A DNA stretch of 49,391 bases from Planctomycetota bacterium. GTDB lineage: Bacteria > Planctomycetota > Planctomycetia > Pirellulales > Pirellulaceae. This document shows positions 8,901 through 23,900 of the stretch, piece after piece; the first letter of the stretch is position 1, and the number at the start of each line of letters is the position of its first letter. The stretch is from the NCBI GenBank assembly GCA_003671195.1, contig QWPJ01000092.1:1-49391 (forward strand), written 5' to 3'. Under the pieces are notes generated by a model. It saw only the letters and a list, made by a program, of their open reading frames with translations, ran no database searches and was not told the origin of the DNA. The translations under genes and the position numbers were made by a program.

Positions 8901-11900
8901 CGATGATGATGGCCGTCCCGTTTTGGTTCGGAGCCGTCACGAAGGTCAACTCACCGGTCGAGGAGATTCGCGGCTGGGTGCTGAACAGCCCGGTATTGGA
9001 GTTGAACGTCACATTGAACGTCAACGTTTGGGAAACCTCATCGATAGCCGTCGCAGGCCCGGGTCGCACATTGGTTGCAAAACCGACGATACGAGTGGGG
9101 GTTACTCCGGTGACCGATTCGTTGTCTTCCAGGACCGAAACGAGCGTCGTGGGAATGGTGTACTGAGGCTCGTCGTTGATATCAGCCACATTGAGGGTCA
9201 AGAGTTTTTCGGTGGTCTCGGATGGAACCCCATTGTCGGTGGCGATCAATCGGATTCGAGTGTCCTTGAACAAACTGTTGACGTCCGGGGCCAATTGGAA
9301 TGTCAGATCCCCGGTGCCCGTTACCAAAGGCTGAATGGTAAAGGCAGTCGGATCGACAGCCACAGCGATGATCGAGGTCGTTTGGTTCGATTCATCCGTC
9401 GCGGTCAATGGGCCTGGACCGAGGTTCGTGATGAAGCCCGGAAGATTCAGGAACCCATCGTCTTCCCGCATGTTGAACGTATTGAACGCCATATCGAAGA
9501 TCGGTGGATCGTTGATCTCTTTAACCCGGATGGTGAAGGTCTGGGTTGTCGAACGGTTGACGTTAGGCAACGTGTTCGAACCATCATCGACAAGGCTGAC
9601 GCGGACCAAGATCGGTCCGGAGTTGAGGATATTGACATCTGGAGCAAGGTCATAGGTCAAAGTACCTGTAGGCGAGATGCGCGGCTGACCGGCAAGCCCG
9701 TTGAATTTGCTCGTGTCGATGGCTTGGACGTCAAACTGGAGGACCTGTGCAGGAACACCCGCAACGAGTCCGAGTTCGTCGATCGCCGTCAGGGGACCTG
9801 CGGTGATGTTGGTCGCAAAATTCACAATCGGTGAATTTTCGAGGTCTTCATCGATGCTGATGATCGGATTGGGGATCGTAAACAACGGAGCGTCGTTGAC
9901 CGCATTGACCAGCAAGGTCACGGTGATCTCCGCCGATGAGTTCACATCGGGGATTCCGGGACGAGAGCCTGGAGCAGGGCCATTGTCTACGGCTCGGACC
10001 CTGATCAAGATCGGGCCGGAGTTGACGACGTTGACATCTGGAGCAAGATCGTAGGTCAGCACGCCCGTTGGGCTGATTTGCGGTTGTCCCGCCAATCCAT
10101 TGAATCGTGTTGGATCGACAGCGCTGACCGTGAAGGAAACGGTTTGCGAGGCGAGTTCATCGACCGCGGAGCTTGGCCCTGGCTGGATGCCAGCAAGGAA
10201 ACCGTTCGTTGGCGAGTTTTCAAGATCTTCGTTGATGGTGATCGTCGAGTTCGGGACGTTGAACTCCGGCGCATCGTTGACGTCTTGGACGCCGATCGTG
10301 AAGGTCTGAGGAGCCGACCGATGGACATCGGGGATACCTGGGCGGGAGCCGGTCGCGGGCCCATCGTCTTGGGCGATGACTTCGACCAAGATCGGTCCGG
10401 AGTTGATCAGGTTGACGTTGGGAGCCAAGTCGTACGAGAGCGTTCCGTCGGAGGTGATCTGCGGTTGAACGCTAAATCGCGATGGATCGAGCGCTCTTAC
10501 GATGAAGCTGACGGCTTGTCCCGGAGGGCCAATTTCATCGGTCGCCGTTGGAGGTCCAGCGACGATGTTGGTCAAGAAGCCTGGCAGCGGAGAGCTCTCG
10601 AGGTCTTCTTGGATCGAGATGATCGGGCTCGGAATACTGAATCCTGGAGCGTCGTTGACGTCTTGGACGAGGATCGTGAATGTTTGCTCGATCGAACGAT
10701 TGACGTCAGGTATACCGGCTCGATCGCCTGCAGCAGGACCATTGTCGACGGCTATGACGCGGACGAGGATCGGTCCGGAGTTCAGGAGATTGACATCGGG
10801 GGCGAGGTCATAGGTCAACTGACCGGCTGGGTTGATGCGAGGTTGACCAGCCAGTCCATTGAATCGAGTTGGGTCCAACGCGGTGACTTCGAACGAAACG
10901 GTCTGCCCCAGAGTTGGTGGGTTCAATCCGAGTTCATCGGTCGCCGTAGGCGGACCGGCGACGATGTTCGTTACGAAGCTAACGACCGGCGAGACCTCGA
11001 GGTCCTCTTGGATGTTGATCACCGGATTAGGAATCGTAAAGAGCGGAGCATCGTTGACTTCGACCGGCAGGATCGTGAAGGTCCTGGGTGCCGAGCGATT
11101 GTCATCTGGACGTCCAGGACGCGAGCCAGCCGCATTGCCGTTATCGATCGCGATGACTTCGACCAAGATCGGCGAAGAGTTCAACGCGTTGACATCGGTA
11201 TTGAGGGTGTAGGTCAAGGTTCCGTCGGGAGCGATCGCCGGTTGGCCAGCGGCGGTGAAGCGGGTTGAATCCAGCGCCGTAACTTGGAAGCGGACCGTTT
11301 GAGCCGGTATCCCTGCGACCAGCCCCAACTCATCGTCGGTGGTGGATTTGCCTGGGAAAATCAGGTTCAAGAATCCAGGTGCGCTGACGCTTGCATCCTC
11401 GAGAGGCGCTTGCGTCGGGCGAGGGATGTTGAACAATGGCGGATCGTTCACATCGTTGACGTTGATCGTCAGGGTGCTGTAGATCAAGGTCGGAGGCATA
11501 TCGTCCATTCCTGGACGCTTGGGCTGTTCATCGCCACCGGCAACACCGGAATCCTCGATCAGGATACGGACCAATACCGGTCCGTTGATCAGGTTGTTGT
11601 AGTCGGTCGGTGGGGTGTAGGTGATGCGGTTGTTGATGAGGGTCAGCGTTTCACCCAGACCGCGGTCCGTGACGAGTTCGGCATCGACGATTCGGAGCGT
11701 TTGCCCCGACTCGTTGGTGTCGTAGATATCCCCGTCGGTTCCGGTTGGACGATCCGGTTGGGTCCGATCGTTGGCCGTAAAGAGCGATCCATCCCAAGTG
11801 ATGGTCTGGTCTTCGTTGATGGTTGCCTCATCGTCGACGGCGACCGGTGCATCGTTGACCGGCGTGACGGTGATCGTCACGGTTGCAGCCCTGTTGCTGG

Positions 11901-14900
11901 TCATGCGAGGATCGGTAGCTAGGTAGACGAAGGTATCGGTTCCGAAGAAGTCTTGTTTCGGTAGATACACAAAGGAGCCGTCGGCAGAAAGCGTCAGGTA
12001 CCCATGCTCTGGGCCACGGACTGGCTGGACACCCGGTTGGGTTAGATCCGAGTCAAACACGCGAATCGGCTGAGCATCGACATCGGTGTCGTTGGTCAAA
12101 ACGCCTGCGGCAGGGATGATCAGAACATTGTCTTCTGCGACGATGAAGCTATCGGCATTGGCTACGGGCGGTGAGCCGGCAAGGACCTCGATCAGATGGT
12201 CTTCGACTTCGCCGCCGATTCCCAATCCGTAGGTAAAGAGTCCACCTGTGCTGCTGATCCGGAACCTTGCGGTCGTAAAGCCGATCGCAGCGCTCGCTGG
12301 GGTCGTGACGTAGAAGGTGTTCGAACCTGCGATCACCGGTTGAGCACTCAGGATCCGTTCGCCTGGATCTTCGAAATCGTTGTCTTGGTTCCAGTCGAAC
12401 CAAGCGTCGATGAAACCGCTGGTCGAAGCGGTGATGCTCACGGGGGTCGACAGGGATTGCGAATTGAACCAGCTACCGAACTCTACGCCGTCTTCATCGT
12501 CTGCCGAGACCGTCAGTGCATTGTTGACCACACTTACGGTAGGAAGCTTGAGCTTCGAATCGTTGATCGCTTTATTGATCGCAGCGGCAAGTGCCGTCGC
12601 GAAACTGTTCGGGGTGACCGTCGCGAGGTTGACCGAGACGGCGACGTTACCGACTCCGAGCACCGTCGGTGTGGCCAGTGGGTTGGTGTCGATGACTTGG
12701 AACCCTACGGAATTCCCAAAGCCATCGGACAAGAACATCGTGTTGCCGGCCGCGAGGCCTGTGAGGTCCGATTGCACGAGGACTTCGTTGGTCCCGGATT
12801 GAACCCGAGCCACAGCGCCTAGTGCGTTCGTCAAATCGAATCGATGGCCGCTGGTTCCACCGAGTGAGAGAACATCACCGGTGACATTTGCGTGAATGCC
12901 GGTGATGCTGCCATCGAGGATCGAGGCTAGGACCACCGATTGCAAAGTAGCTGCAACATCGGCACCGGTCAGTGCACCGTTAAGGTCCACGGCGCGGGCC
13001 CCGGGGATCGACGCAGGTGCTCCGTTGGTGAACTCGTAAGTCACCGACTTGGAGACCGTATCGGAGATCGTCAGCGACTTGCCAACCATGGTCGGATCAA
13101 ACGCCGAGGCGATCAATCGAGCGGGGCCTTTTGAGGAAATACTCAGGAAGTTCCCGAGGGTCCCGAAGTCGATTGCCGAATCGAAGTCATCGGCATCGGC
13201 CGCAGGGGAGGGTTGGCCATCGATTTCGCCGTCGGCGTAGACGCCTAGGACCAACAGGTCGGCATCGTCGGGATAAAGCCCGTGTCGAACGCCGTTATCG
13301 GCCAGCAGCGTGCTGCTGTTCGAACCGGTTCCGGGTCGTTGAACCGCATCGCCGTAGTCGACAGTGACTTCTGGCATGAGGATCGTAAACTGGGTCAGCG
13401 AGTTTGCTCGGTTGGCTTGGAGGTTGTTTCCGGCCAAGTCTTGGATCGCAGGGATCGAGAGCGACGCGGCCATGCCCGTGATCGAGTTGACCCCTTCGAC
13501 GAAGATCAATCCGTTGGCAAGCGAGTAGGCCTTTACGCCTGAACCGACTTGGTTGAGGGCTTGGGTCAGTGCCGTGGACATCGCGATCGCATCGAAACCG
13601 GCCACTGGAAGGAACTTCACAGGGATCGCACCGGCAGCAACACCGGGGGCACCTGAGAGGACCAGCGAGGAGTTCGATACATTCATCGTATCGCCGACGT
13701 TCCCGCCGACGACGACTCGTCCACCAGGGATGGCTTGGACAGGCCATCCGTTTTGACGGATCAGCGGATTGACAACGGCTGCGATCTTGGCGGCGAGTTG
13801 ATCCGGAGTGTCGGTGGCCAAGAACGTGATGACCTTCGAGGCGAAGATCGTTTGCGTGTTGCCTGCGAGGTTGAATTCGAACCGGATCGTCTCACCGCCG
13901 GCAGGGGTGTAGGTGAAGGTTTGGCCATCGGCCACACCACCGGCTGGAACCGTCAGGACGAATCCGCTATCGAGTTCTAGGGAACGAGTGCCACCGCTTG
14001 CAAGCGAAACGGTGAAGCGATCTCCGTCGATACGATTGGCCGCGTCGTCTGGGGCGATGACACGAACCGTCGGCTTGTTGATCATGGTCAGTTCGTAGAC
14101 GCTGTCTTGGCGCCAGAAACCAGCCAAAGGTGTCAAGCGGATCGTGCGGCTGTTGAAGCTGTAGCCAAAGACATAGTCGACGCCGGGGCTGAGCATTCGC
14201 CCGTTCTCGGTCAGAACGACGTTATCCTGGGTGATTGTCAATGGATCCGGACCGGTTCCTTGGCGTTCATCGATGAGGATTTCGAAGTAGTCGATATTGC
14301 CGGACTGGAGTTGCACATACGTGTTCGAACCATCCCGATCGACCAATGCGGAGTCGTTATCCAATGGACGCTGGAGGATTGCCAAAGGCCCATCGTTATC
14401 GACGCGATCGAGGGCACCTCGGTCGGCAAAGACATTTGAGCCTAGGCCACCTGGGGTGCTGACCGTGGGATCGTCGCTGCGGAGAAGTCCATAGGCATCG
14501 AATTCAGGAGCGATGATCGGGCTCGTTGGCAGGCCGACGGCCGAACGGACTTGGTCGAGCAAGTTGCGGTCTTCGAGCGAGGCGATCGACGAGTCGATGG
14601 CTCGAGAGAACGCTCGCAGGTAGAACCGATCTCGGGTCGGGTCGGTAAAGAGCGGTTCCGAAGCCGTTAAAGTGATCGGGAACGACTGAGATCCATTGAG
14701 GGACGCGGGCACGATGTTTGCCGCGTTGCCTTGGTAGAGGTTCGCACCGATAACAATCGAGTTCAAAAGTGCAGGGTCATTGGCAACGTTGATCCCACGA
14801 GCCAGATTGGCCAGGATGTTGCTCAGGATCGTCGGGCTGGTGTTGGCCTCGACCTCGATCCCCGACTGGTTGGCTCCAGCGTTCAAGCCGTAGATCGTAT

Positions 14901-17900
14901 TGTTGACGATCCGCGTGACGCTTACTGGCGAGCTTGCTTGGTTCACGAAGGCTGTATCGCCACCGACTCGGATACCGCCGCTGGAATTTCCGGCAAGGAT
15001 ATTGTTGACGATGACCGCACCTGGAGCCAACTGGCTGTTGTTCAGGGTGATCATGTTGCGCACCGATCCCGGATAAGGTCGGTTCCCCGCCTCGGTAGAG
15101 ATCGGAACTTGCCGCGACTGGATCGGCTGCGTGGAGATCTGATCCATGTTGATAAATCGATCGCTCAGATCCCGAGGAGCTGGGATCAGATTGATACCGT
15201 ACTGGGAAGATCGCGATACACCGACGCCCGAGATGATGAGTTGTCCTTGATCTCGCAAGGTGTTCGCATCACCGGAATCTTCGCCCCACTGGGTGTCCTG
15301 TCCGTACTTGATCGTGTTGAAGCCAACAGGAACTGGGTTGCCGTTGGCATCTAGGAATCCGAAGGTGGAGTTTCCGAAAAGATCCGAAGCGACCGCGCCG
15401 TTGAATTGCAGGGTCGTCGAGTGGGCAGCGTTGTAAAGGGACGTACCGAACATATCGCCGGTATTTTCGACCGTCAGTCCGAGCAATGCACGAACGGCAG
15501 GATCGTTGATGGCATTTCGAACTGCGAAAGCGATTTGGATGTCCGTCGCGTTGGGAGCCAAGGGGATGCGGATTCGTCCGGGAATGTCCGGACGGAATGC
15601 TGGATCGCTGACATTGGCCGTGGTAAACACGTTGAATTCGAAAGTAACGGCGTTGATACCGTTGCTGACGGTAAACGAGTAACCGTCAGCGATTTGACCG
15701 GCCAGCCCGGTCGTATCGATCGCCATGGCCTTGACCAAGCGGTCGTTGGTGTCGAAAGTCCGCCCCTTGGGTCCCACGAAGGGGACCGGTTCGATGGCCA
15801 AGTTTTGGCCTTCGGTTTTCCCGTAGTCCGGGGCGGTACGCATTTCGAGTTGGTAGGCACCGGTCTCGATTTCCGGAGCGCCTGCACCCCCTGGACCACC
15901 GTAGAGTTCGTACTGGAAGGTGTCGTTGAAAATCGGCTGCAACGATTGTCCGTTGGAGATCATCTCACCGCGTTCGGCAAAGCTGATGACGATGTCATCG
16001 ATCGTCACGCTCATTGGCGCGACGGGATTTCCTTGGCTCGTTCCGTTGTTCAAAGCGCGGCGTGCTGCTTGGGTGACAGGGAAGGCAGTGTCATTTGGGC
16101 CGAAGCTATCTCCGAGGCGCGATCCGCTCAGGCGCAGGACCCCTGGGTCATCTACCGAGACACCGGTACCAAAGAACTTGATCGTGTCTCGATCGAATCG
16201 CCAAACATCAAGGTTGTTTTCCTGTCCGGCGACATTTAAGGCTCCGGCCAAGGCGATGATCATCTGATCCCGCACGTTCGGGTCAATGGGAGCCGTATCA
16301 TCGAACGCAGCCATGGCGTTGTCGATAAAGACCGGAACGTTTCCGGCTTGAACCCCTGGTTTGCCGGTGATTATCGCGCGGTCAGGTCCCAGCAGATCGT
16401 AATCGGTTGCCAAGATCGACGCGGGCAGTCGTACACCGTTGAGTTCGGTGATGTTCAACACGTTGCCCGATGCGGTGCTGGCCACGACGGTATAACCAGC
16501 GGCGGTCAATACATTGGTGATGGCCGCAGCGATGTCGGCAGGCGAATCGGTGGGGGCAAACGGTATAAGGTTCGGACCTGCTGCGGTCGCGAAGGTATAG
16601 ATATCGTTGCCGATCTTGAGTTGGTCGCCGACTTTGAAGCTTTGACCGCTACCGACGTTGAGGACAAGCCCGAGTTCGAATTCAAAGGTTACTGTTTCGG
16701 TTGGCGTAGTGACCGTGAACGTGTCGCCATCGGAAATCCTTTCGCCTGGAATTGCCGAAAGTTCGATTCCACCGCGCTCTGCGTCGTTGGTACGGAAATC
16801 TCCGCCGGAGTTGAACTCGAAGCGGATCTTGACGTCTCGCTTTCCGGCCAAAGAAGCGAGGTTGACGCGCGCTTGTCGCCAACCTTGGTTATCGAAGGCC
16901 GACGAGGAGATGAAGCTGCGACTGAAGGCGTCTTGGTTGCCGTTGCGAGGCACATCGTATTCGCTAAACGGAGGGAAAAGCGCACCGTCGGCATAGGATT
17001 GATCGACGTAGCCCGCTGAGTTGTTGGTTGTCAGCAGGATCCATTGTCCATCTTCACCTGCCCCGTAAACACGGAACGAGTCCAAGAATGGATTGTTGCC
17101 ACCATCGCCGAAAATGTTCCCGTCGTTGTTGGCCGTCGCGTTCTCGGTCCTGAGGTTGTAATTGAAATACATCACCGGCTGATCGCTCGATGAGTAGCTA
17201 GTCAGGTCAAGTAGACGGCTTTCGAATGCTCCCGCTGCTCCACCTGGCATCGCATAGGTATTGACCGTATTGGCGAAGTTATCTATGCCGAAGCGGTTTA
17301 GGGGGTTGGTGAAAGCAAACCGCAGGGTGTTATTCCCGCCGGTTTGGGAGGAACCCGAGCGATTGAACGTTTGGGTTCGACCGTGACCGGCCGAAGCCGA
17401 ATCCGGATCGGCCGAGGGAGTCGACACGTGCCAAAGGTTCGCATCCAAGGCACTGAAGTCGATGCCGGCGACCGATGCGACACCTAAGTCGATCGAGCTT
17501 GCACCGAACGGGAATACCGGTTGCAGTTCCCCAGCGGTGTTGAAGGCATACAAAGTTCCGGCGGTCGATACACCGAAGAGGACATCGGCGAAGAGTCCAT
17601 TTTCAACGTTGGCAGGGCCGCGAGAGAGACCCGTAAAATTGATCGGGTTGCCAGTCGTCGGATCATTGATGACCACTCGCGATGGAAAACTCGGGACCCC
17701 GACGATTGTTGGGGTGACCAACTCGCCTTGATTCGTTACGCCGAAGACTTGATCACCCAGGGTCGTCACGCCATTGACGGTTCCGGTGGCGAGCAAGAAG
17801 TAGCCAGCTTCCTGAATGTTCGTCCCGGCCGTCGTGCCCATGTTGTAGACACCGTTCTCATAATCGGCATCGGTACGTGTCGCTTGGCCCAACCAGTTGA

Positions 17901-20900
17901 TCGCGGCTCCGGTGTCCGGATTCAATTGATAGATGATGTTGCGGACCCGAGGCTGTGGAGCGCTCGGCGTTTCGTTGAAACTTCCAGTAAGCCGTCGTGT
18001 TGCTACTCCAAAGAAATTGGATCGGCCCGATGCACCCAAGCTTGTGTAGGTAAGGGCCGTAAAGACCATCCCATCGCCGATCGCATTTCCGTTGGCGTCT
18101 TGGGACTGTCGTACATCGAGGGCTCCGTTGGCATCGATGTATCGCCCCCAGGTGATGATTCCCGAGTCGGTAATTCCTGGAATGGCAAGACCGGTATCTC
18201 CAATATCGATGCCGAAGAATTGCCCTGCGTTGGTATCGGTGATCGGATTGTTTACATCGTGAATACGGAATCCCATAGCCGTACCGGCTGGCGATACGGC
18301 CATGTCACGCGTGTTAAAGCCGTTAGTGAAGACATCTTCGGAGTTTCCGCCTCGGCTCATGTGCGCTTCGACCGCACCGGTCATCGGATTGAGGAAGGAG
18401 ACCTTACCGGCATCGATTGCCGTATCGGTTCGCGCCACGAAGAGCGTCACATCGGCAAGGGTGAAGGGAACTTGGCCACCCCTGAATAGTTCAGGCGATC
18501 CATTGGCGGTCGTGAGGACCGGTTGTGGCTCGAATCGGTCTTCGCCTAAGCGGGCTACCGAATCGAGAGGTTCGAGTCGGATCTCCGCAGCACCTGGAAT
18601 GCCCGAGATGTCCGATTGGGTGAACTGTCGGAGTCCAAAGTAGCTGACCGCTTTGTTGGTCACAGCCACCGCGTAGTCGCCGGGGGGCAGTTCGATAGGT
18701 CCGATGTAGGCATCGCGTTTGCCGAGTGAGCCTCGGGACAGATCGGTCTGATCGGTTCCTTTGAGGATCGCAGGCTGATCGTCTTGGATGTTCGAGTCAT
18801 CGCCGGTGAGCACGAGCGTCATGTTGCCGCCAGCTTCGCGTCTAAAGACCCACAACTGGGTGTTGGCACGTCCGATCCCATCTGCGTAATCCAGATCGAA
18901 GATCATCGATCCGTGCGCGTCGACTCTCAATGCCGTATTGGGCGTATTGCCCGGCAGTTGTTGGATGGAGTCCTCGTCGCGCCCAACCGAGAAATTGAAC
19001 CAGTCGACATCGGCCGCCGTCGATAGGTTTCCAGCGATCGAGACACCGGCTCGGTCGTTGACCATGACATTCCCTACATCGATCGCTGTCGATGAGGCGC
19101 TGCCTAGGTCAAGAGCCGGTTCAGCGAACTCGCCGACCAATGGCGAGTGCATGGTGTTGCCGAAGATTTCGATGCCATTGGTTGCAAACCGAAGGTCTGC
19201 ATAGCGAACCGTCGATCCGGCGATCTCTTGGCGTTCTTGGAGTCGCACGTGGAGTTTGTAAGCACCGATGGTGATCCCCGAGGTGGTATCGAACGGATCG
19301 GTTGCGACGCCGGGTTGCTTGTTGCTCGAACGGACTCGGATGTAATAGAGGTTCGAGGTTCCGGCGACCCCAGGCAATACGATGCGCATGCCTGCATCGC
19401 GCGGGTTGGTCGCTTGGAAGTCGACGTTGGAGCCTGCGGCTTGGGAGTTCTGAACTTCGGTAGCGAGTTGATCCATTGGGAAGGCACGGATCGCCGGGTT
19501 GTAGTTCGGATTTCCAAGAGCTTGATCGGCGAGCGATTCGGCGAGCGAATCATCGCTCAGAGCCATGACCTGGCCGCTTTCGTCGATGAGCTCAAGGATC
19601 GAATCGAGCGAACCGGAGGATTGATCGATATCGAGCCAAACGGTCGATCCTGCGACACCGGAGAATCGGTACACGTCCATGTCCTTGGGCGAGGCGATCG
19701 TACCGGTCAGGGTAACACCCAGTCGGAGGTTTTCGTCGCCGAGGCTCAAGTTCGCTGCAAGCTTGCCGACGTCTTCGGCTTGGAATGGATTGTCGTTGCT
19801 GCCGCTCGAGGCGATTCGATCCGATTCCTTCTCGTACGTCATATCGACGTTGCGATCGTTGCTAAACGGAGTAAAGCGGATGCTGCGCCAATCTCCGGGT
19901 TGGGGCGAGCTCGCCGAACCGTTGTTGTTGGTGTCTCGGAGCGATGCACCTTCGTCATCGAATCCAGCACCGATCGAATCATCGGCCAGGGAGGTAATCA
20001 CGACCGGGAAACCTTGGGACCCAAGGATCTGGACGGTCCCACCGATGCGGTCTTTGATATCCAGAGGTCGGCCTGCAGCGGTGATTCCCGCGTTGTTGCT
20101 GGCTTTGATGACCAAGCTGGAGTCGACTTTGCTGACAAGTCGCAGGCCACCGAAAGTATGGAAATCCGGAACGATGATTTCGCTTTGAAGGATATGCACG
20201 ATGTCGGTATCGTCCATGACCGTTTCGGTCAGGAGCGTACCGCCCCGGACACGCATCCCGTTGAGTCCATTTCCGCCCAAGCGGTTGTTGAAGACCAACG
20301 GGCCGTAGTTTCCGATACCCAGGTCGGTTTCGCGTTGGTTCAGACCGGTGGATCGACCGAAATCGCGGACTGGTTTGGTCGACAAGCTTGTGTGATCGAC
20401 ACTGATCGCGGCGGTATCGGCGGCCGTGTTGTCGCGGATAACATTGTTGATGATGACCGGTTGGCTCGAAAGGACAAAAATGGCCGACCCGTCGTTGTTC
20501 CCCTTGGCATCTCGGTTCGTTCCACTGGTGTTGGTGCGTCCCGAAGCATTTCGCTCGATGAGAGAATTCGCAACACGCGCGGTGGCTTGATGCACCTCGA
20601 TCGCATTGAACGAAGCAAACCCGCCCGGAATACGCGACTCGCCACCGGCGAAAGTCACAACGGCATTGTCGAGGCTCAATTCGCTCATGTGGCGAGCAAG
20701 GATGCCCGACCAATTGCCTGCTGCTCCGGTGGTTGCCGATCCATCGTTGTTGGTATCAAAGGTTCCGCCTGCCCCGTAGCGATCGTCGAGCCGGGAGGTA
20801 AAGATCACCGGTTTGGCTTTGCTTCCTTCAGCGATCAGAGTCGCTCCGATGCCGACTTCGATGCGCGTGCCGAGCAATTTGGCCACGATCCCCGGATCGA

Positions 20901-23900
20901 TCACCAGCGTGCTGTCTTGTCGGGAACGGTTCAGTTCCGTCAGACCGAGTGTTTGGATCGCACCGTTGAGGGTGATGTTGTTATCGACAAAGGAGGTATC
21001 GTCTTTGTTCAGAACCCCGGCCAGTTGGTACGCACCGGTGTTGTTAATCCGACGATAGATTTTTCGCGAAACGTAATCGCTAGTCGCGGCAGGAATGTTG
21101 GTCAGTCGGACGGATCGATTCGCAGGAACGACAATGTTCCTACCGGTGCTAGGCAGACTTTCCTGGCCATAGCGATCCATGTAGGTGACGATGTACTCGA
21201 CGGCCGAGGCGCTGGTAAATCCGCTCCCGGAGGTGGGCGCAACGTCGGTCAAGAGGGTCAGCAACGTGTTGGGGCCTGCGATCTCGTTGAGAGCTCCCCC
21301 TGGGGTACCCGAAATCAGCAGGTTTTCGCCGAAGACGAGGGTGATTTCTGCGTCGTCGATCCTGCCATGGGTCGTGAGCGATTTGGTCGGTTGCCCCGGT
21401 AGGGTTTCGACGCGAACAAACAGTCCATTGATGGTATTGTTGCGAATGTCATTGTTGTAGATGACCGGCCCGACTCGACGGTAATCGGGGATGAACGCAC
21501 CTGCATTTTGGTAGCGAGGCTCTGTGAAGAGAGTTTCCTCGAAGCTGTTCGGATCGGCGCTGATTGCCGAGTCGGCGCTGCGGGTGATCGAATTGCCTAG
21601 AATCAAAGGACGTGCTTCGCTCAGCTCGATTGGGCTGGTGACTTTGGCTTGGGCTCCGGAGCCTACGAGACCTCCGCCGAAGGTCATCCTGGCGTTGGAA
21701 ATCGTATTGAGGAAGATCCCTTCGCGCTCGCGGTCAAAGCGGCCTTGAGAACGATCGACTTCGTTGCGAATTTCAATACCGCCCCAGTCACCGGCTTTCG
21801 GGGTGGTTTCCAATGGGTTCGTATCGATCCCCAAGGACTGGTCGGTGTAGGAAGTAAAGAACACGGGGAGGGTCGGTGTGCCGAGGACTTGGATCGCCGC
21901 GCCGGATCGATCGAGAACTCCATCGCTACCGACCATAATGCGGGCGTTGCCGAGCTTGAGAATCGCACCTGCGTCGATCATCAAGGTAACCCCTCGGGGG
22001 ACTTCGAGGCGATCGCCATCGGAGAGGGTTGAACCGAAAGCACCCCTACCGATTTCGTAGGCTCGAACGCTGGTCAACGAGGGAATCGGGTTGGCTTCAT
22101 CGAGTCCTGCCAAGCGGATGATATCCCCGGGAAGCGAGGCGCTGACGGCCGACGAGATCGTCTTGAAGGGTTGGTCCAAGGTACCGAGGGTCGTCAGGCC
22201 CGTGTAGGCTTTGTCGACGATGAGCGTCCGAGGGGAGCTTGCACTCGCCCCGTAGCTTCCAGCGGCGCGGAACCAGAAGTTGAAATCGCCACCTGCGATT
22301 CCATCGCCGTCCCCGTCGAGGGCCGAACCGACGGCCGTCGAGGTGAAGCTCTGCTCGGAGATATTGCTCGAGTCGGTCCCTTTGAAGTCGAATCGGAGTT
22401 GGTAGCGACCTTGGCTGGTCGCACCGCTACCGGTATCCAAAACCTGAGGATTGTTGTCTTCGTTACCCTTGCCGGTTACGGCGACAAAGTACTCGCCTGC
22501 GGTCAAAGGAACATCGATCAGAGAATCTTGGCTGATGTAATTGTTGTTGACCGAAACGATCGAGAGTTGTCCGGTGATCGAATCTCGCTTGAGCAGTGTC
22601 AGGTGGGTATCGAGGTTGCTCGAGTTGTTCAAACGTTCGGCGATGGTTTCCAATCGGACTTGTCCGTTGGTGACCAGTTCGAAGCGGTACAGGTCGACAT
22701 CGCGGTTATCGGGTCGGAGAGCATGCTGACCGTGGGTTTGATCGATGACCCCTGGGAAAATTTGTTCGAGGGGATTCGCGTTGGAGTTCAAACGGGTTCC
22801 TACCACCGCTCCATTGGCGTTGGTTACCCCACCGTTGCTATCGCTGCCCATGATCGTCCCTGCGGGTAGATCGTAGGTATGGTCTAGGCCGAGCAGATGG
22901 CCAATTTCGTGCATGGCGGTCGTAAAGAAGCTAAACGGACCGGCTTGGGCGATGGGGTTATCTGGGACAACTTCGCCGCTGAGTGGCTTTTGCGAAACGC
23001 CAAAGCCAAAGGCGTTGTCCCAAGGTTCGCTACCGTCGAGGATCGCCATGTCCCAGGTGGTAAAAGGATCATCCGGATCGGTAGCTTGGCCAGCGACCCC
23101 GAGGAGATCCCCAGGGCCACTGATGGTCGCTCCGATCGGGGTCATATCGCCAACGATGATATTGAAAATTCCCGGTGCGGTCGGCCCGGAGTATTCTTGG
23201 AAATCAACCCCAAGGTATCGCGAATAGAATTCGAAGACTTCGCGAATGCGTTGTTTCTGTTCCGTGGAGATCGAGGTAAACAAACGACGCCCCGAGGTGT
23301 CGACCCCATAGGCTTGATTCTCCATGAAGTTGTACTTGATCGTACGGATCTCAGGATCAGCATCGGGAGCAAAGTTGGGTGGTCCCCAAATCACATCCGG
23401 CGATCGCAGCGAGCGGTCTTCTTGGATATCGCGGTGTCCAGGTTCTTGGCTGCTGCCGGGGAAATCCAATTGCAACGCGTTGGAGACCGTGCGGATCTCT
23501 TGCTCGAGGATCGAGGAGAAGCTTCCGTTGATCGGCAGCCCCGAATTGATGTTGTAGGCGCCGCTGAGGAAGCCTTGTGGGTCGACTCCTGGAACATCGA
23601 ACGGAACGGTGCCTGGATTGGTCACCGACGAAATCGGTGAATCCGATCCGATCCTTAGGCGGTAGGTACCGCTGCCGCCGAGGGAATGAATCGGGCCGGC
23701 GAATTGAAGCGATGCCATCCGGGTTGCCGGATTGAAGGTCACTCGGATCGGATTGAAGACTCGATCGTCGAAGGGGCTTACCGAATCGGCCGTAGCGATC
23801 AGATTGTAAAAGCGAGGATCGACGACGGTCGGATCGGCAAGAGGCGCAAGATCCCCTGTGGATATTTGCCGATCGTAGAGTTCCGAGTCGTTGAAATAGA

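Noticed and set aside
19147..21402. Long plus-strand open frame (751 codons) and many similar ones opposite the giant genes
   Set aside because: They mirror GC-biased codons of the minus-strand giants. The translations are rich in Arg, Asp and Gly, show no domains, and lie wholly inside recognised coding sequence.
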